In this document: positions 1 to 6,888 of the stretch, piece after piece
Position numbering within the stretch: the first letter of the stretch is position 1
Layout: each line of letters starts with the position of its first letter
Assembly (NCBI GenBank): GCA_002394465.1
Contig: DGTU01000168.1
Location: 1 to 16,555 of the forward strand
DNA: 16,555 nucleotides
Direction: 5' to 3'
DNA from: Treponema sp. UBA4328
Lineage (GTDB): Bacteria > Spirochaetota > Spirochaetia > Treponematales > Treponemataceae
The notes under the pieces: generated by a model
The model's database searches: none
Told to the model about the DNA's origin: nothing
The model's input: only the letters and a program-made list of their open reading frames with translations
Program-made: the position numbers and the translations under genes

Positions 1-128
1 CGCATTTCTTTTATCATCATACCGATTTTGAATTCTTCATAACCTGTATCAAAATCTTTTGCGAATTCAGAATCTTTTTCTTTACGATCAAGAATATAAT
101 CATCTAAATCAAGTGTCTTATTTGTCAT
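1..128 (-). CDS. HigA-type antitoxin, N-terminal part (cut by window edge)
   Basis: The first 42 codons are visible, starting MTNKTLDLDDYILDRKEKDS, and the frame runs off the window. The start overlaps the last 11 bases of the HigB-like toxin gene, the usual toxin-first arrangement of HigBA-type modules. This acidic N-terminus resembles small XRE-family antitoxins in which a short leader precedes the helix-turn-helix, but the DNA-binding domain itself lies outside the window. The expected role is to neutralise the toxin and, with it, repress the shared promoter. The identification rests mainly on the position behind the toxin; the sequence seen is too short to prove the family. Confidence 0.6.
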   Translation of the reverse strand, partial: MTNKTLDLDDYILDRKEKDSEFAKDFDTGYEEFKIGMMIKEM

Positions 129-477
129 TTTCTTTGCTCCTTTTCAAAAAATCTTTCATTCTGGCCTCACAAATCTCTATTTCAGATTTAGGAGTTTTCT
201 GTGTTTTCTTCTGAAATCCATTTGTAAGAACTACGAGGTTCCCGTTATGGAAAAATCCAAGCAGACGATAGATATTTCCACTTAGTTCAATTCTGACTTC
301 GTAGAAATCCGTATCTGCTAATTTCTTAAAGTATGTTTTTGGAATAATTTCAATTTCCTGAACAACTTTAAGAACCCATGCAATTTTCTGGGCAACTTTT
401 GGTGTTTGAGAATCCAGGAATTCTGCAACAGGACATTTACCGTCAGCAGTTGTATAGAAAGTTACTTTTCTGTACAT
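118..477 (-). CDS. HigB/RelE-superfamily toxin (phage-derived Gp49-like)
   Basis: This 119-residue protein has the hallmarks of the Gp49-like/HigB family: an N-terminal strand with a PVAEFLDSQ helix start, a central K-K-L (residues about 51-53) followed by YEVRIELSGNIYRLLGFF, and a C-terminal VVLTNGFQKKTQKTP segment. Proteins of this family are mRNA interferases that cut transcripts at the ribosome. I chose the ATG at 477. The upstream in-frame ATG at 492 lies inside a 20-bp palindrome and neither start has a Shine-Dalgarno sequence, so 492 (adding MLTLT) cannot be excluded. The antitoxin start overlaps the 3' end by 11 bases, so the pair should be co-translated. Family membership is well supported; activity is inferred. 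Confidence 0.85.
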   Translation of the reverse strand: MYRKVTFYTTADGKCPVAEFLDSQTPKVAQKIAWVLKVVQEIEIIPKTYFKKLADTDFYEVRIELSGNIYRLLGFFHNGNLVVLTNGFQKKTQKTPKSEIEICEARMKDFLKRSKENDK

Positions 478-482
478 AGTTA

Positions 483-512
483 AAGTTAGCATATATGCTA
501 ACTATCTGTCAA
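483..512 (-). promoter_or_regulatory. Promoter of the HigBA-like module
   Basis: A perfect TTGACA lies at 512-507. At 18-bp spacing there is a poor -10 (TAACTT, 488-483). If that is used, transcription would start at or within a base or two of the ATG at 477, giving a leaderless toxin mRNA. The -35 is clear and the -10 is weak. Confidence 0.4.
484..503. promoter_or_regulatory. Palindromic operator of the HigBA-like module
   Basis: AGTTAGCATATATGCTAACT is a perfect 20-bp palindrome just upstream of the toxin start. On the minus strand it sits between a consensus -35 box (TTGACA, 512-507) and the start codon at 477, and it covers the likely -10 region. This is where autorepression by a toxin-antitoxin complex would act. 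Its role as operator is inferred from position and symmetry. Confidence 0.65.
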
Positions 513-539
513 ATGAAAACAACTAAAGCGTCGGAAGAA

Positions 540-863
540 TTAATTATCTGGAATTCTTCTTATCTTACTTTTTATTATTGAAAGAGTATTTATAAGTTCC
601 TGTTCCAGAATTGAATCAATCTGTGACAAGTCGCTGTCGTCTAAGGATTTTTCCTGCGGTGTATAAAAAAGAGCCGAAACAGACACATTGAGCTCATCTG
701 ATATTTTTTCGATAAGTTCTGCGGAAGCAAATACTTTGCCGGTTTCTATTGTACTCAGATGTTTTACTGAAACTCCCAGTTTTTCAGCAAGCTGCTCCTG
801 GGAAAGATTTCTTGATTTTCTGTATGAATGAATGTTACTTCCAAAAATTTGCTTTAGGCTCAT
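540..863 (-). CDS. XRE-family helix-turn-helix regulator, 107 aa
   Basis: From the ATG at 863 the protein begins MSLKQIFGSNIHSYRKSRNL. It carries a Cro/C1-type helix-turn-helix at about residues 9-63: LSQEQLAEKLGVSVKHLSTIETGK, then the conserved ASAELIEKISDELNVSVSALF. The remaining 40 or so residues (SLDDSDLSQIDSILEQELINTL and a basic tail) look like a helical dimerisation or partner-binding segment. The open frame extends upstream to 935, but that extension is hydrophobic and unlike the family, so I reject it. No ribosome site precedes 863; a TTGGAT/TATCAT pair (897-892, 875-870, 16-bp spacing) would place transcription start at the ATG itself. The gene lies upstream of the HigBA-like pair on the same strand, but its target is unknown. 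Confidence 0.85.
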   Translation of the reverse strand: MSLKQIFGSNIHSYRKSRNLSQEQLAEKLGVSVKHLSTIETGKVFASAELIEKISDELNVSVSALFYTPQEKSLDDSDLSQIDSILEQELINTLSIIKSKIRRIPDN

Positions 864-951
864 TATTAAATGATAAAAGCAATCATAAATAATCCAATAA
901 CGTAAAAGGGAATGCGAAGGATAAAAAATAACCAAAAAGGTAAACTTTTAT

Positions 952-980
952 TTGAAAAAATAACATTATAGGTTTAGAAT
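952..980 (+). promoter_or_regulatory. Sigma70-type promoter for the zinc-ribbon gene
   Basis: TTGAAA (952-957) and TAGAAT (975-980) are separated by exactly 17 bp. Transcription would start near 987, giving a leader of about 36 bases that includes AGGAG at 1013-1017 in front of the ATG at 1023. Confidence 0.6.
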
Positions 981-1022
981 AAATGTATAACAAACCTTAA
1001 AGGTGAAACAGTAGGAGTGTTT

Positions 1023-1232
1023 ATGCAGTGTCCTAAATGTAATGATGATAATTGTCAGCTTATTAATGAAGTTTCAACTTCTGGTAAGGATTTCGGTGCA
1101 GGAAAAAGCTGTTGCGGGATGATTCTTCTTGGTCCTATAGGGCTTCTATGTGGTTTCTGTGGTAAAGGAAAGCAGTTAAATACAAACAATTACTGGGTGT
1201 GTAATAGCTGCGGAAATAAATGGAAGGTATAA
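1023..1232 (+). CDS. Small zinc-ribbon protein, 69 aa
   Basis: MQCPKCNDDNCQLINEV opens with a CPKC knuckle, and the C-terminus has a matching CNSCGNKWK knuckle, so a four-cysteine zinc ribbon is likely. Between them lie a CC pair and a glycine-rich hydrophobic segment (GMILLGPIGLLCGFCGKGK) that may be a short membrane-associated hairpin. A GTG at 1017 is in frame, but AGGAG at 1013-1017 sits five bases before the ATG at 1023 and overlaps that GTG, so I take 1023. The last 13 bases overlap the DUF2085 gene, which implies translational coupling. The function is unknown; similar ribbons are found on small membrane or nucleic-acid-associated proteins. Confidence 0.8.
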   Translation: MQCPKCNDDNCQLINEVSTSGKDFGAGKSCCGMILLGPIGLLCGFCGKGKQLNTNNYWVCNSCGNKWKV

Positions 1233-1600
1233 AAACAAAATCCTTAGACAGATGGGAAATGGCAATGTCATTTGGTGCAAAACTTGGTTGTCATCAGATG
1301 CCTGAGAGAAGTTTCTTTATAAATGGATTCCAATTTTTTGTCTGTGCACGTTGTTCAGGTGTTATTCTTGGCCAATTAATCGGAATAGTGACATATATTT
1401 TTATTAAACCTTCGTTTTTGCTATCACTATTGTTGCTTATACCAATGGGGATAGATTGGGGCTTGCAATATTTAACTATAATTACGTCAACAAATTTAAG
1501 AAGACTTATTACCGGGATATTAGGCGGGGTAGGTTTAACTTATCTTTATATAAAATTTTTTTTGTTTATTATTAAATTAGTACGTGATTTGTTATTATAA
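1220..1600 (+). CDS. DUF2085 family membrane protein
   Basis: This 126-residue protein contains the DUF2085 signature: GCHQMPERSFFINGFQF followed by VCARCSGVILG (residues about 23-52), whose Cys and His residues resemble a metal- or haem-binding site. Three hydrophobic segments follow, at about residues 48-65, 67-90 and 95-120, the second containing the family-like MGIDWGLQYL. It ends with a short basic stretch. The start overlaps the zinc-ribbon gene by 13 bases with only a weak GCGGAA upstream, so expression probably depends on re-initiation. The biochemical role of DUF2085 is not established. Strong AT richness sets this pair apart from the genes that follow. Confidence 0.82.
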   Translation: MEGIKTKSLDRWEMAMSFGAKLGCHQMPERSFFINGFQFFVCARCSGVILGQLIGIVTYIFIKPSFLLSLLLLIPMGIDWGLQYLTIITSTNLRRLITGILGGVGLTYLYIKFFLFIIKLVRDLLL

Positions 1601-1610
1601 GATTTTCCCA

Positions 1611-2195
1611 CTACAGATTCAAATTGAACACCAGTGAATTGTGAACGCCTATCATATCGGAGAGCATCACAGTGTTAAGGAAGAGGCCTGCATTGTAGTT
1701 GATTTTTACCTTGTTTGTGTTGGCAAGGACGATTCCCAGGACCGGCTCCAGGAGGAGACCGCTGTCCTTGTTGTTGAAGTAGATTCCTCCGACTTTTGCG
1801 CCGAAGTAGGGAACAAGAAATTTTCGTACGCCGTGGCCGAATTTTTCAAACGAAATATTTGTACCGAGGGAATAGGTAAAGAAGATGTCATCATTGATTT
1901 TTGAATGCAGCTCCTTGTAAAAGCCTATTTCAGCATAGATTTCGTAATATCCGCCGAAGTCGGTTGATGAGGCTGCTTCCGTGACGCCCTGTATGAAGGC
2001 GTAGTGAAAATCAAACCCGGGATAGTTTTTGTTGTTTGCAAAGCCTGTCAGCATTGATGCAGAAAGTCCCGGCAGGAAGGCATTCCGTACTGAGTCATCT
2101 TCTGCTTTTTTTGGACTTATTCCGGTATTCTGTGTCTGTGCGAAAACAGAAAATCCGAGGATTAAGCTTAAAATTACTGCTGCAGGCTTTTTCAT
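1611..2195 (-). CDS. Secreted protein, probable outer-membrane beta-barrel
   Basis: A clear signal peptide (MKKPAAVILSLILGFSVFA) ends at an AQ junction after residue 19. The 194-residue precursor has alternating polar and hydrophobic stretches (for example FGGYYEIYAEIGFYKEL, FLVPYFGAKVGGIYF, KVKINYNAGLFLNTVML) typical of short beta-barrels, and ends in LVFNLNL. I recognise no named family. AGGGA lies about seven bases upstream of the ATG. It starts 24 bases after the stop of the GlsB-like gene on the same strand, with no terminator between, so the two are probably co-transcribed. It could alternatively be a soluble periplasmic beta protein. Confidence 0.7.
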   Translation of the reverse strand: MKKPAAVILSLILGFSVFAQTQNTGISPKKAEDDSVRNAFLPGLSASMLTGFANNKNYPGFDFHYAFIQGVTEAASSTDFGGYYEIYAEIGFYKELHSKINDDIFFTYSLGTNISFEKFGHGVRKFLVPYFGAKVGGIYFNNKDSGLLLEPVLGIVLANTNKVKINYNAGLFLNTVMLSDMIGVHNSLVFNLNL

Positions 2196-2219
2196 TTTTT
2201 ATTCCCTGATTTCTTATTT

Positions 2220-2459
2220 TTAAAAAAGCACCTTCAATATCGCAATCAGGGCACATGCACCGAGAACATCAAGTATGAACTGAACGATACTGTTTCTGAC
2301 TTTGAGTGCAGATCCGATTGCTCCGCCGATAAGTGAGCCGACGATTCCGACTGCAACACAGACGATAAAGCCGATGAGCGTGCTTCCGCCGAAGCTGACC
2401 TTCATGAAAAATCCGCCGAGAAGACCGACGACAAGACCCATAAGAATTGTAATAAGCAT
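2220..2459 (-). CDS. GlsB/YeaQ/YmgE-type small membrane protein
   Basis: This 79-residue, almost wholly hydrophobic protein has the glycine-rich pattern of the GlsB/YeaQ/YmgE (transglycosylase-associated) family: MGLVVGLLGGFFMK, then GGSTLIGFIVCVAVGIVGSLIGGAIGSAL, then a final helix. Three membrane segments are expected, at about 2-20, 26-50 and 58-78. Members are linked with envelope stress in several bacteria, but no reaction is known. A strong GGAGG sits just upstream of the ATG, and a good promoter plus a 5' hairpin precede it. It heads a probable two-gene unit with the secreted protein downstream. Confidence 0.8.
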   Translation of the reverse strand: MLITILMGLVVGLLGGFFMKVSFGGSTLIGFIVCVAVGIVGSLIGGAIGSALKVRNSIVQFILDVLGACALIAILKVLF

Positions 2460-2485
2460 TTTTTCCTCCAGAAAAATTAATTGTC

Positions 2486-2508
2486 ATTGCCGGGCGTGTT
2501 CCGGCAAT
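2486..2508. repeat. REP-like palindrome, copy 1
   Basis: ATTGCCGG and CCGGCAAT form an 8-bp perfect stem around a 7-base loop, flanked by TGTC and CT. The copy at 8835-8857 shares TGTCATTGCCG and CGGCAATCT. The shared flanks and different loops suggest a dispersed REP-type family. It lies at the 5' end of the predicted GlsB-like transcript. Confidence 0.65.
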
Positions 2509-2516
2509 CTGCTTTC

Positions 2517-2546
2517 ATTATAAATTGCAGTTTCATAAATCGTCAA
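2517..2546 (-). promoter_or_regulatory. Promoter of the GlsB-like gene
   Basis: TTGACG (2546-2541) and a perfect TATAAT (2522-2517) are 18 bp apart. The predicted start near 2510 puts the REP-like hairpin two bases from the 5' end of a leader of about 50 bases. Confidence 0.7.
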
Positions 2547-2599
2547 ACTGTTCTTACGTCTTCCGGCTGTCCGCAACCCTTTTTTTTCGTATATTTTTA

Positions 2600-2608
2600 T
2601 GCTATAAT
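2600..2608 (+). promoter_or_regulatory. Extended -10 promoter (TGCTATAAT) for the lipoprotein operon
   Basis: TGC precedes a perfect TATAAT at 2603-2608; only a T-run fills the -35 position. Transcription would start near 2615, five bases before the ATG at 2620, where there is no Shine-Dalgarno. The mRNA is therefore nearly leaderless. Confidence 0.6.
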
Positions 2609-2619
2609 TTAAATATCCT

Positions 2620-3591
2620 ATGAAAAAAATCTGGTTTGCTGCAGTTTTAGTTTCTCTCTTCCTTGTTTCATGTTCAAAAGATGAACCTGACGGACAGGAA
2701 GAATGGCTCACGAATCTTGAAGAAGCCGTATCAAAGGCTAAGACGGAAAATAAAAACATAGTTCTTCTGGTAACTGCCCAGGAAGACGGATACAGTGCTG
2801 ACCTGATGAACGATATTTTTTACAGGCGCAGTTTTGTTAACCGGATGACCGCCGGCAGCGTACTTGTAAATTTTGATTTTTCAAAGGATATAATTCAGTC
2901 TGCAGTTGATGCAGGTGACGATGATCTTCTTTCTAAGATCGACAGGAACATGCTCGATGCAAGCCTTTACGGAATCGACATGACGCCTACTGTTCTTATC
3001 CTTTCAAAAGACGGTTATTTTATTACACAGATTTTTTTGACAAGTCACACGAACTCTCCTGATGAATTCAACGTACTTTATGAACAGGCTCTTCCGCAGA
3101 TTGAGGCTTTTACCGCCAGAACTGATTTAATTGCATCTTCAGCCGGAACTGAAAAACTTGCGGCAATCGATGCACTTTATGAAGCAACTCCGGAAGAATA
3201 CCGTCCTCTCCTGCACAATCTGTGTGATGAATATGTTTCAGCGGATGCGGCTAATTCAACGGGTAAATGTTCAAAATACCTGCTTTCATCGTGTGATTAT
3301 AACGGACGGTACCAGCTGTTCCAGCACAACTACGAGGCAGCAGCTCAGCTTTACGAAAAGACTGCTGAGAATGCATTCCTTACGCCTCTTGAAAAACAGG
3401 AAACTTACTATCAGAGCGGATTTCTGCTTGCTTCGCTCGGATATACTGATTACGAAAAACTTAAGCTGATCTTTAAGAAATCACTTGATGCGGCTCCTGA
3501 CAGCGGAAATGCCGCTACAATAAAGCAGATGATTTCAATTGTTGAGAATCAGCTCAAAAATACCCTTTCGGATCTGGTTAAGGAGAACTGA
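2620..3591 (+). CDS. Thioredoxin-fold lipoprotein without CxxC, with helical C-terminus
   Basis: The precursor has 323 residues. A lipoprotein signal ends in LVSC with the lipid-accepting Cys at 18. Residues about 25-155 look like a thioredoxin-7/DUF255-like fold: WLTNLEEAVSKAKTENKNIVLLV is the strand after the first helix, and MTPTVLIL at 121-128 supplies the cis-proline (P123). The redox CxxC expected near residues 52-58 is replaced by TAQEDGY, so it is unlikely to be an oxidoreductase. The C-terminal half (about 160-320) is helical with TPR-like pieces such as YEAAAQLYEKTAENAF. It heads a probable operon with two CorC-type genes; AGGAG near its 3' end serves the next start. A chaperone or scaffold role in the envelope is only a guess. 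Confidence 0.78.
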   Translation: MKKIWFAAVLVSLFLVSCSKDEPDGQEEWLTNLEEAVSKAKTENKNIVLLVTAQEDGYSADLMNDIFYRRSFVNRMTAGSVLVNFDFSKDIIQSAVDAGDDDLLSKIDRNMLDASLYGIDMTPTVLILSKDGYFITQIFLTSHTNSPDEFNVLYEQALPQIEAFTARTDLIASSAGTEKLAAIDALYEATPEEYRPLLHNLCDEYVSADAANSTGKCSKYLLSSCDYNGRYQLFQHNYEAAAQLYEKTAENAFLTPLEKQETYYQSGFLLASLGYTDYEKLKLIFKKSLDAAPDSGNAATIKQMISIVENQLKNTLSDLVKEN

Positions 3592-3592
3592 A

Positions 3593-4915
3593 TTGGACGC
3601 CGGCCCCTATCCCCCGACTAAACTTCTTATTCTGATAATTTCAGCAGCAGCATGCGTAATCCTTTCGATGCTCTTTTCTGCTTCTGAAAGTGCCTTTCTT
3701 GGACTGAACAAACTCAGGCTTCATTACCTTCGCAAAAAAGGTGATAAACGTGCCGTACGCGCCGGAAAGATGCTCGACCGCAAGGAAGAACTCCTGAACA
3801 TGCTCCTTGTCGGTAACGAAATCGTAAACGTCATTCTTTCAGTCATCATGACGATGCTGTTTCTGGAACTGTTCGGTCCTGCCGGTCTTGGTATTGCAAC
3901 CGGTATTTCGACGATTCTCCTGCTGATTTTCGGTGAAATTACTCCGAAGAGCGTCACTACAAGACATCCTGAAACCTTTGCCTTCCTTCTCAGCCGTTAC
4001 GTAACGTTTTTCTTTTATTTTTTAAGGCCGCTGGTTATTATTTTTACCTTTGTGTCACGCTGCATACTCAGAATTTTCGGAATCAATACAAAAGAGAAAA
4101 AAGCTACCTTTACGGAAGATGAAATCAAGACTTTTATTGACGTAGGAAGCGAAGTCGGTGCCATTGAAAAGGGCGAAAAAACCATGATGAACCGCGTAAT
4201 GCGCTTTACTGACCTTCAGGCCACAGACATTATGGTTCCGCGCACAAAGATTGTGGGAATCGTGCCTGAGATGCATTACCGTGACATAGTCCAGCTTTCA
4301 GAGCGCACAAGATATTCAAGGTTCCCGGTTTATCAGGACGATCTGGATAATATTACCGGCGTACTTTATGTAAAGGATCTTCTTCTGTATAAGGGTGCGC
4401 TTTCTGATTTTTCAGTTGAAAAAATAATGCGCAAGCCGCTTTTTGTTCCGGGAAGTCTCAGTATGTCTGAAGTTCAGGAACTGCTCCGCGAAAATAAACA
4501 GAGTTTTGCGGTTGTAATCGATGAATATTCTGGAACAGACGGAATCCTTACGAACGAGGACATTGCAAGACAGATTTTCGGTGAACTTGCGGACGATTTC
4601 CAGTCACGCGGAAGGGCAACGGATTTCAGGATCAATAATCCGGACAACGTCGTTATTGAAGGAACAAGCCGGCTTTCAGACCTTGAAGAAGACCTTCACA
4701 TTAAGATGGAATCAGCAATTAACGAAACGCTTGCAGGCTTTATCTGTGAAAAACTCGGCAAGATTCCGGTTGCCGGAGACACGATAGAAGTTGAACCTTA
4801 TTCATTTACAGTTACAAAAATGGACGGCCTGAGGGTTGCCCGCGTTTACTGTTCAAGGATAAACAGAAATTACATGCAGGAGGCAGATGATGACGACGAT
4901 TCAGTTACTGACTGA
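3593..4915 (+). CDS. CNNM/CorC-HlyC family transporter-like protein, copy 1
   Basis: I place the start at TTG 3593, not at the in-frame ATG 3539 inside the lipoprotein gene. AGGAG at 3581-3585 is seven bases upstream, and the stop of the previous gene is only one base before. The 440-residue product has a DUF21/CNNM membrane domain (about 8-165) with SASESAFLGLNK (28-39) and GEITPKS (114-120), two CBS domains (about 205-330, including FPVYQDDLDNITGVLYVKD) and a CorC_HlyC domain (about 345-425, with AGDTIEV). Relatives are implicated in Mg2+/Co2+ efflux or homeostasis; the old name haemolysin C (TlyC) reflects spirochaete work and does not prove haemolysis. The tail is acidic (ADDDDD). The 3' end overlaps the paralogous gene. 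Confidence 0.92.
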   Translation: MDAGPYPPTKLLILIISAAACVILSMLFSASESAFLGLNKLRLHYLRKKGDKRAVRAGKMLDRKEELLNMLLVGNEIVNVILSVIMTMLFLELFGPAGLGIATGISTILLLIFGEITPKSVTTRHPETFAFLLSRYVTFFFYFLRPLVIIFTFVSRCILRIFGINTKEKKATFTEDEIKTFIDVGSEVGAIEKGEKTMMNRVMRFTDLQATDIMVPRTKIVGIVPEMHYRDIVQLSERTRYSRFPVYQDDLDNITGVLYVKDLLLYKGALSDFSVEKIMRKPLFVPGSLSMSEVQELLRENKQSFAVVIDEYSGTDGILTNEDIARQIFGELADDFQSRGRATDFRINNPDNVVIEGTSRLSDLEEDLHIKMESAINETLAGFICEKLGKIPVAGDTIEVEPYSFTVTKMDGLRVARVYCSRINRNYMQEADDDDDSVTD

Positions 4916-6191
4916 TATAATCCTGCCGGCCTGCGGAGTTGCACTTCTCGTTGCAATTGTGGCATTTTTTGCGGCAAGTGAAACGGCTTATCTTTCAATT
5001 ACAAGGCTTACGATAAGGCAGATGCTCAAAAAAGAACCGCGCAGTGCAAAGCATACGCCGGCAAAGAAAATTGCCTTTCTCAAGCGGGATACGAACAGGC
5101 TGCTTTCACTGATTCTCATAGGAATAAATCTTGTAACTTCCCTTGCTTCAGGTCTTGCTGCTATGGTTGCACAGAAAATCTGGGCTGAGAACGGTTCATT
5201 TTATGCAACGGCGATAATGGTTTTTGTACTCATCATATTTGGTGAAATTACTCCGAAGACCTATGCTGCCGTTTATCCTGTAAAAGCTGCTGCAAAATTC
5301 GCAACTCCGCTCCTTATCCTTCAGAAAATCCTCTTCCCGGTTGTATGGTTTTTTGCACGTATAAGCGGCTTCATGACGAGATTCCTTAACATGTTCTTTA
5401 AGAATGAAAAAAGCCTGATTACTGAAGAAGAACTTAAATCCCTGATTGAAGTAGGCGAGGATGAAGGAACGCTTGAACATGATGAAAAGGCAATGCTTAC
5501 AAGGATCTTTAATTTTACGGACCTTCACCTTCACGAAATAATGCGTCACAGAAGTAAGGTTGAATTCGTTCCTGCTGATGCTGATTATGATGAAATTGCA
5601 GGAATCTTTGCCCGGACGGGATATTCGCGTATTCCGGTTTGTGAAGATTCATTTGAAAACGTCGTGGGAATCCTTTATTACAAAAAAGTCCTGCTGAACG
5701 GAAAAAACAGGCGTCGCGGAATGAGCATTGCAAGGCAGTGTATGGACCAGGTTCTGTTTGTGCCTGAAACCCTGAGCGTAACCGAGCTCCTGCAGAAATT
5801 TAAGTATGAAAAGGTGAATTTTGCAGTTGCAGTCGATGAAAACGGATCTAATTCCGGTATCGTTACTACGGATGATGTCATGAAGGCAGTTTTCGGAACA
5901 AGCGTTCACGACGTAACAAAAGACAGAATTTCACCGGAAAAACGTATTCAGCCTGTAAGTCCTGTTGAATACATCGTCCCGGGTGACCTGCGCCTTGATG
6001 ATGTTAATGAATATATCGACCTGGATCTTGAAAGCCGGAACAGCGAAACCCTTGCAGGCTGGCTCCTTGAACAGTTTGACAATATTCCTGAGGCTGGAGA
6101 TACAATCCGCCGCAGGAACATCATCTATAAGATTGAAGAATGCTCAAGCCACAAAATCAGCCGCGTAAGGATTTTTCTTCCGGAAGTTTAG
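4890..6191 (+). CDS. CNNM/CorC-HlyC family transporter-like protein, copy 2
   Basis: Two in-frame ATGs occur, at 4887 and 4890. AGGAGG at 4878-4883 is six bases from 4890, so I choose that one. The gene overlaps its upstream paralogue by 26 bases. The 433-residue product repeats the same architecture: DUF21 membrane domain with FAASETAYLS (27-36) and GEITPKT (118-124), a CBS pair (about 210-330, with YSRIPVCEDSFENVVGILYYKK), and a CorC_HlyC domain ending in AGDTIRRRNIIYKIEE. Sequence divergence from copy 1 is substantial, so this is an old duplication; the two may form a heteromer or serve different ions. Its stop codon overlaps that of the convergent kinase-like gene. Confidence 0.92.
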   Translation: MTTIQLLTDIILPACGVALLVAIVAFFAASETAYLSITRLTIRQMLKKEPRSAKHTPAKKIAFLKRDTNRLLSLILIGINLVTSLASGLAAMVAQKIWAENGSFYATAIMVFVLIIFGEITPKTYAAVYPVKAAAKFATPLLILQKILFPVVWFFARISGFMTRFLNMFFKNEKSLITEEELKSLIEVGEDEGTLEHDEKAMLTRIFNFTDLHLHEIMRHRSKVEFVPADADYDEIAGIFARTGYSRIPVCEDSFENVVGILYYKKVLLNGKNRRRGMSIARQCMDQVLFVPETLSVTELLQKFKYEKVNFAVAVDENGSNSGIVTTDDVMKAVFGTSVHDVTKDRISPEKRIQPVSPVEYIVPGDLRLDDVNEYIDLDLESRNSETLAGWLLEQFDNIPEAGDTIRRRNIIYKIEECSSHKISRVRIFLPEV

Positions 6192-6829
6192 TGGCTCTTT
6201 ACGAAGTTTGCGATGATTGAAGCAGTTTCTTCGATTCCGAAAGTCGTGCTGTTAATCAGTATGTCGTAATTATTGCGGTCGCCCCAGATGTTGTCAGTAA
6301 AAAGGTTGTAGTGGTTTGCGCGGTGCTTGTTGATTTTTTCGACGGTCTTGCGGGCTGCAGATTCCGGTTCATTGTAGATTTCAGCAATGCGTTTGAGTTT
6401 TGCATCCATGTCGGCATAGATAAATACGTTGAGAAGTTCGTCATTGTTGATTTCATTTGAGGTTGAAAGGATGTAATCTGCGCAGCGTCCGACTATTACG
6501 CACGGAGCTTCCTTTGCAATCTTTAAGATTGTGGTCCTCTGGGCATTGAAAACCTGGTCAGCGAGCGGAAGTGACTGCGTGCCGCCGATTGTCTGGGTTC
6601 CTGCCGAAGTTCCGGAATATGAAGTTCCGAGAAGAATGTTGTAAAGGAAACCGCTTGTAAGCTTCTGTTCGGTTTTTTTGATGAACTCAGGAGACAGTCC
6701 GCTTTCCTGTGCGGACATATCGATTATTTCCTTGTCATAGAATTTATAGCCGAGCTGTTCAGCGACGAGTTTGCCGATTAAGCGTCCTCCTGAACCATAT
6801 TCGCGGCTGATTGTGATTATCTTTTTCAT
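6188..6829 (-). CDS. Cytidylate-kinase-like protein (Cytidylate_kin2 type)
   Basis: The 213-residue protein starts MKKIITISREYGSGGRLIGK. The SREYGSGGR loop at residues 8-16 replaces the canonical P-loop, lacking its Lys-Ser/Thr, and is the signature of the cytidylate-kinase-like family rather than of Cmk itself. IVGRCADYIL (about 111-120) and a basic helix region (RIAEIYNEPESAARKTVEKINKHRANHYNLFTD) match the substrate/lid parts of that family. The substrate is unproven; a nucleoside or nucleotide kinase activity is plausible. GGAGG sits six bases before the ATG and an extended -10 box lies upstream, so it has its own promoter. The terminal TAA shares two bases with the TAG of the convergent CorC gene. 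Confidence 0.85.
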   Translation of the reverse strand: MKKIITISREYGSGGRLIGKLVAEQLGYKFYDKEIIDMSAQESGLSPEFIKKTEQKLTSGFLYNILLGTSYSGTSAGTQTIGGTQSLPLADQVFNAQRTTILKIAKEAPCVIVGRCADYILSTSNEINNDELLNVFIYADMDAKLKRIAEIYNEPESAARKTVEKINKHRANHYNLFTDNIWGDRNNYDILINSTTFGIEETASIIANFVKSH

Positions 6830-6874
6830 GCTGCACCTCCTGAGTATGTAATGTCTGATTTAATCTGTAAGACC

Positions 6875-6883
6875 ATTATAGCA
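6875..6883 (-). promoter_or_regulatory. Extended -10 promoter (TGCTATAAT) for the kinase-like gene
   Basis: On the minus strand, TGC plus TATAAT (6880-6875) lies a few bases past the omptin-like stop codon. Transcription would start near 6868, giving a leader of about 40 bases with GGAGG. The -35 region is weak (TACAAA). Confidence 0.55.
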
Positions 6884-6888
6884 TGGTA

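Noticed and set aside
864..935. N-terminal extension of the XRE regulator to ATG 935
   Set aside because: The added 24 residues are hydrophobic and aromatic, unlike the family, and cover the probable promoter.
1641..1904. 87-aa open frame opposite the secreted-protein gene
   Set aside because: The opposing frame has a signal peptide, ribosome site and barrel-like pattern, so this is a shadow.
2484..2759. 91-aa minus-strand open frame over the divergent promoter region
   Set aside because: It overlaps the lipoprotein signal peptide on the opposite strand and both promoters, with no ribosome site.
3539..3592. Upstream ATG start for the first CorC gene
   Set aside because: It would overlap the lipoprotein gene by 53 bases and add a basic stretch with no ribosome site, while TTG 3593 has AGGAG at seven bases.
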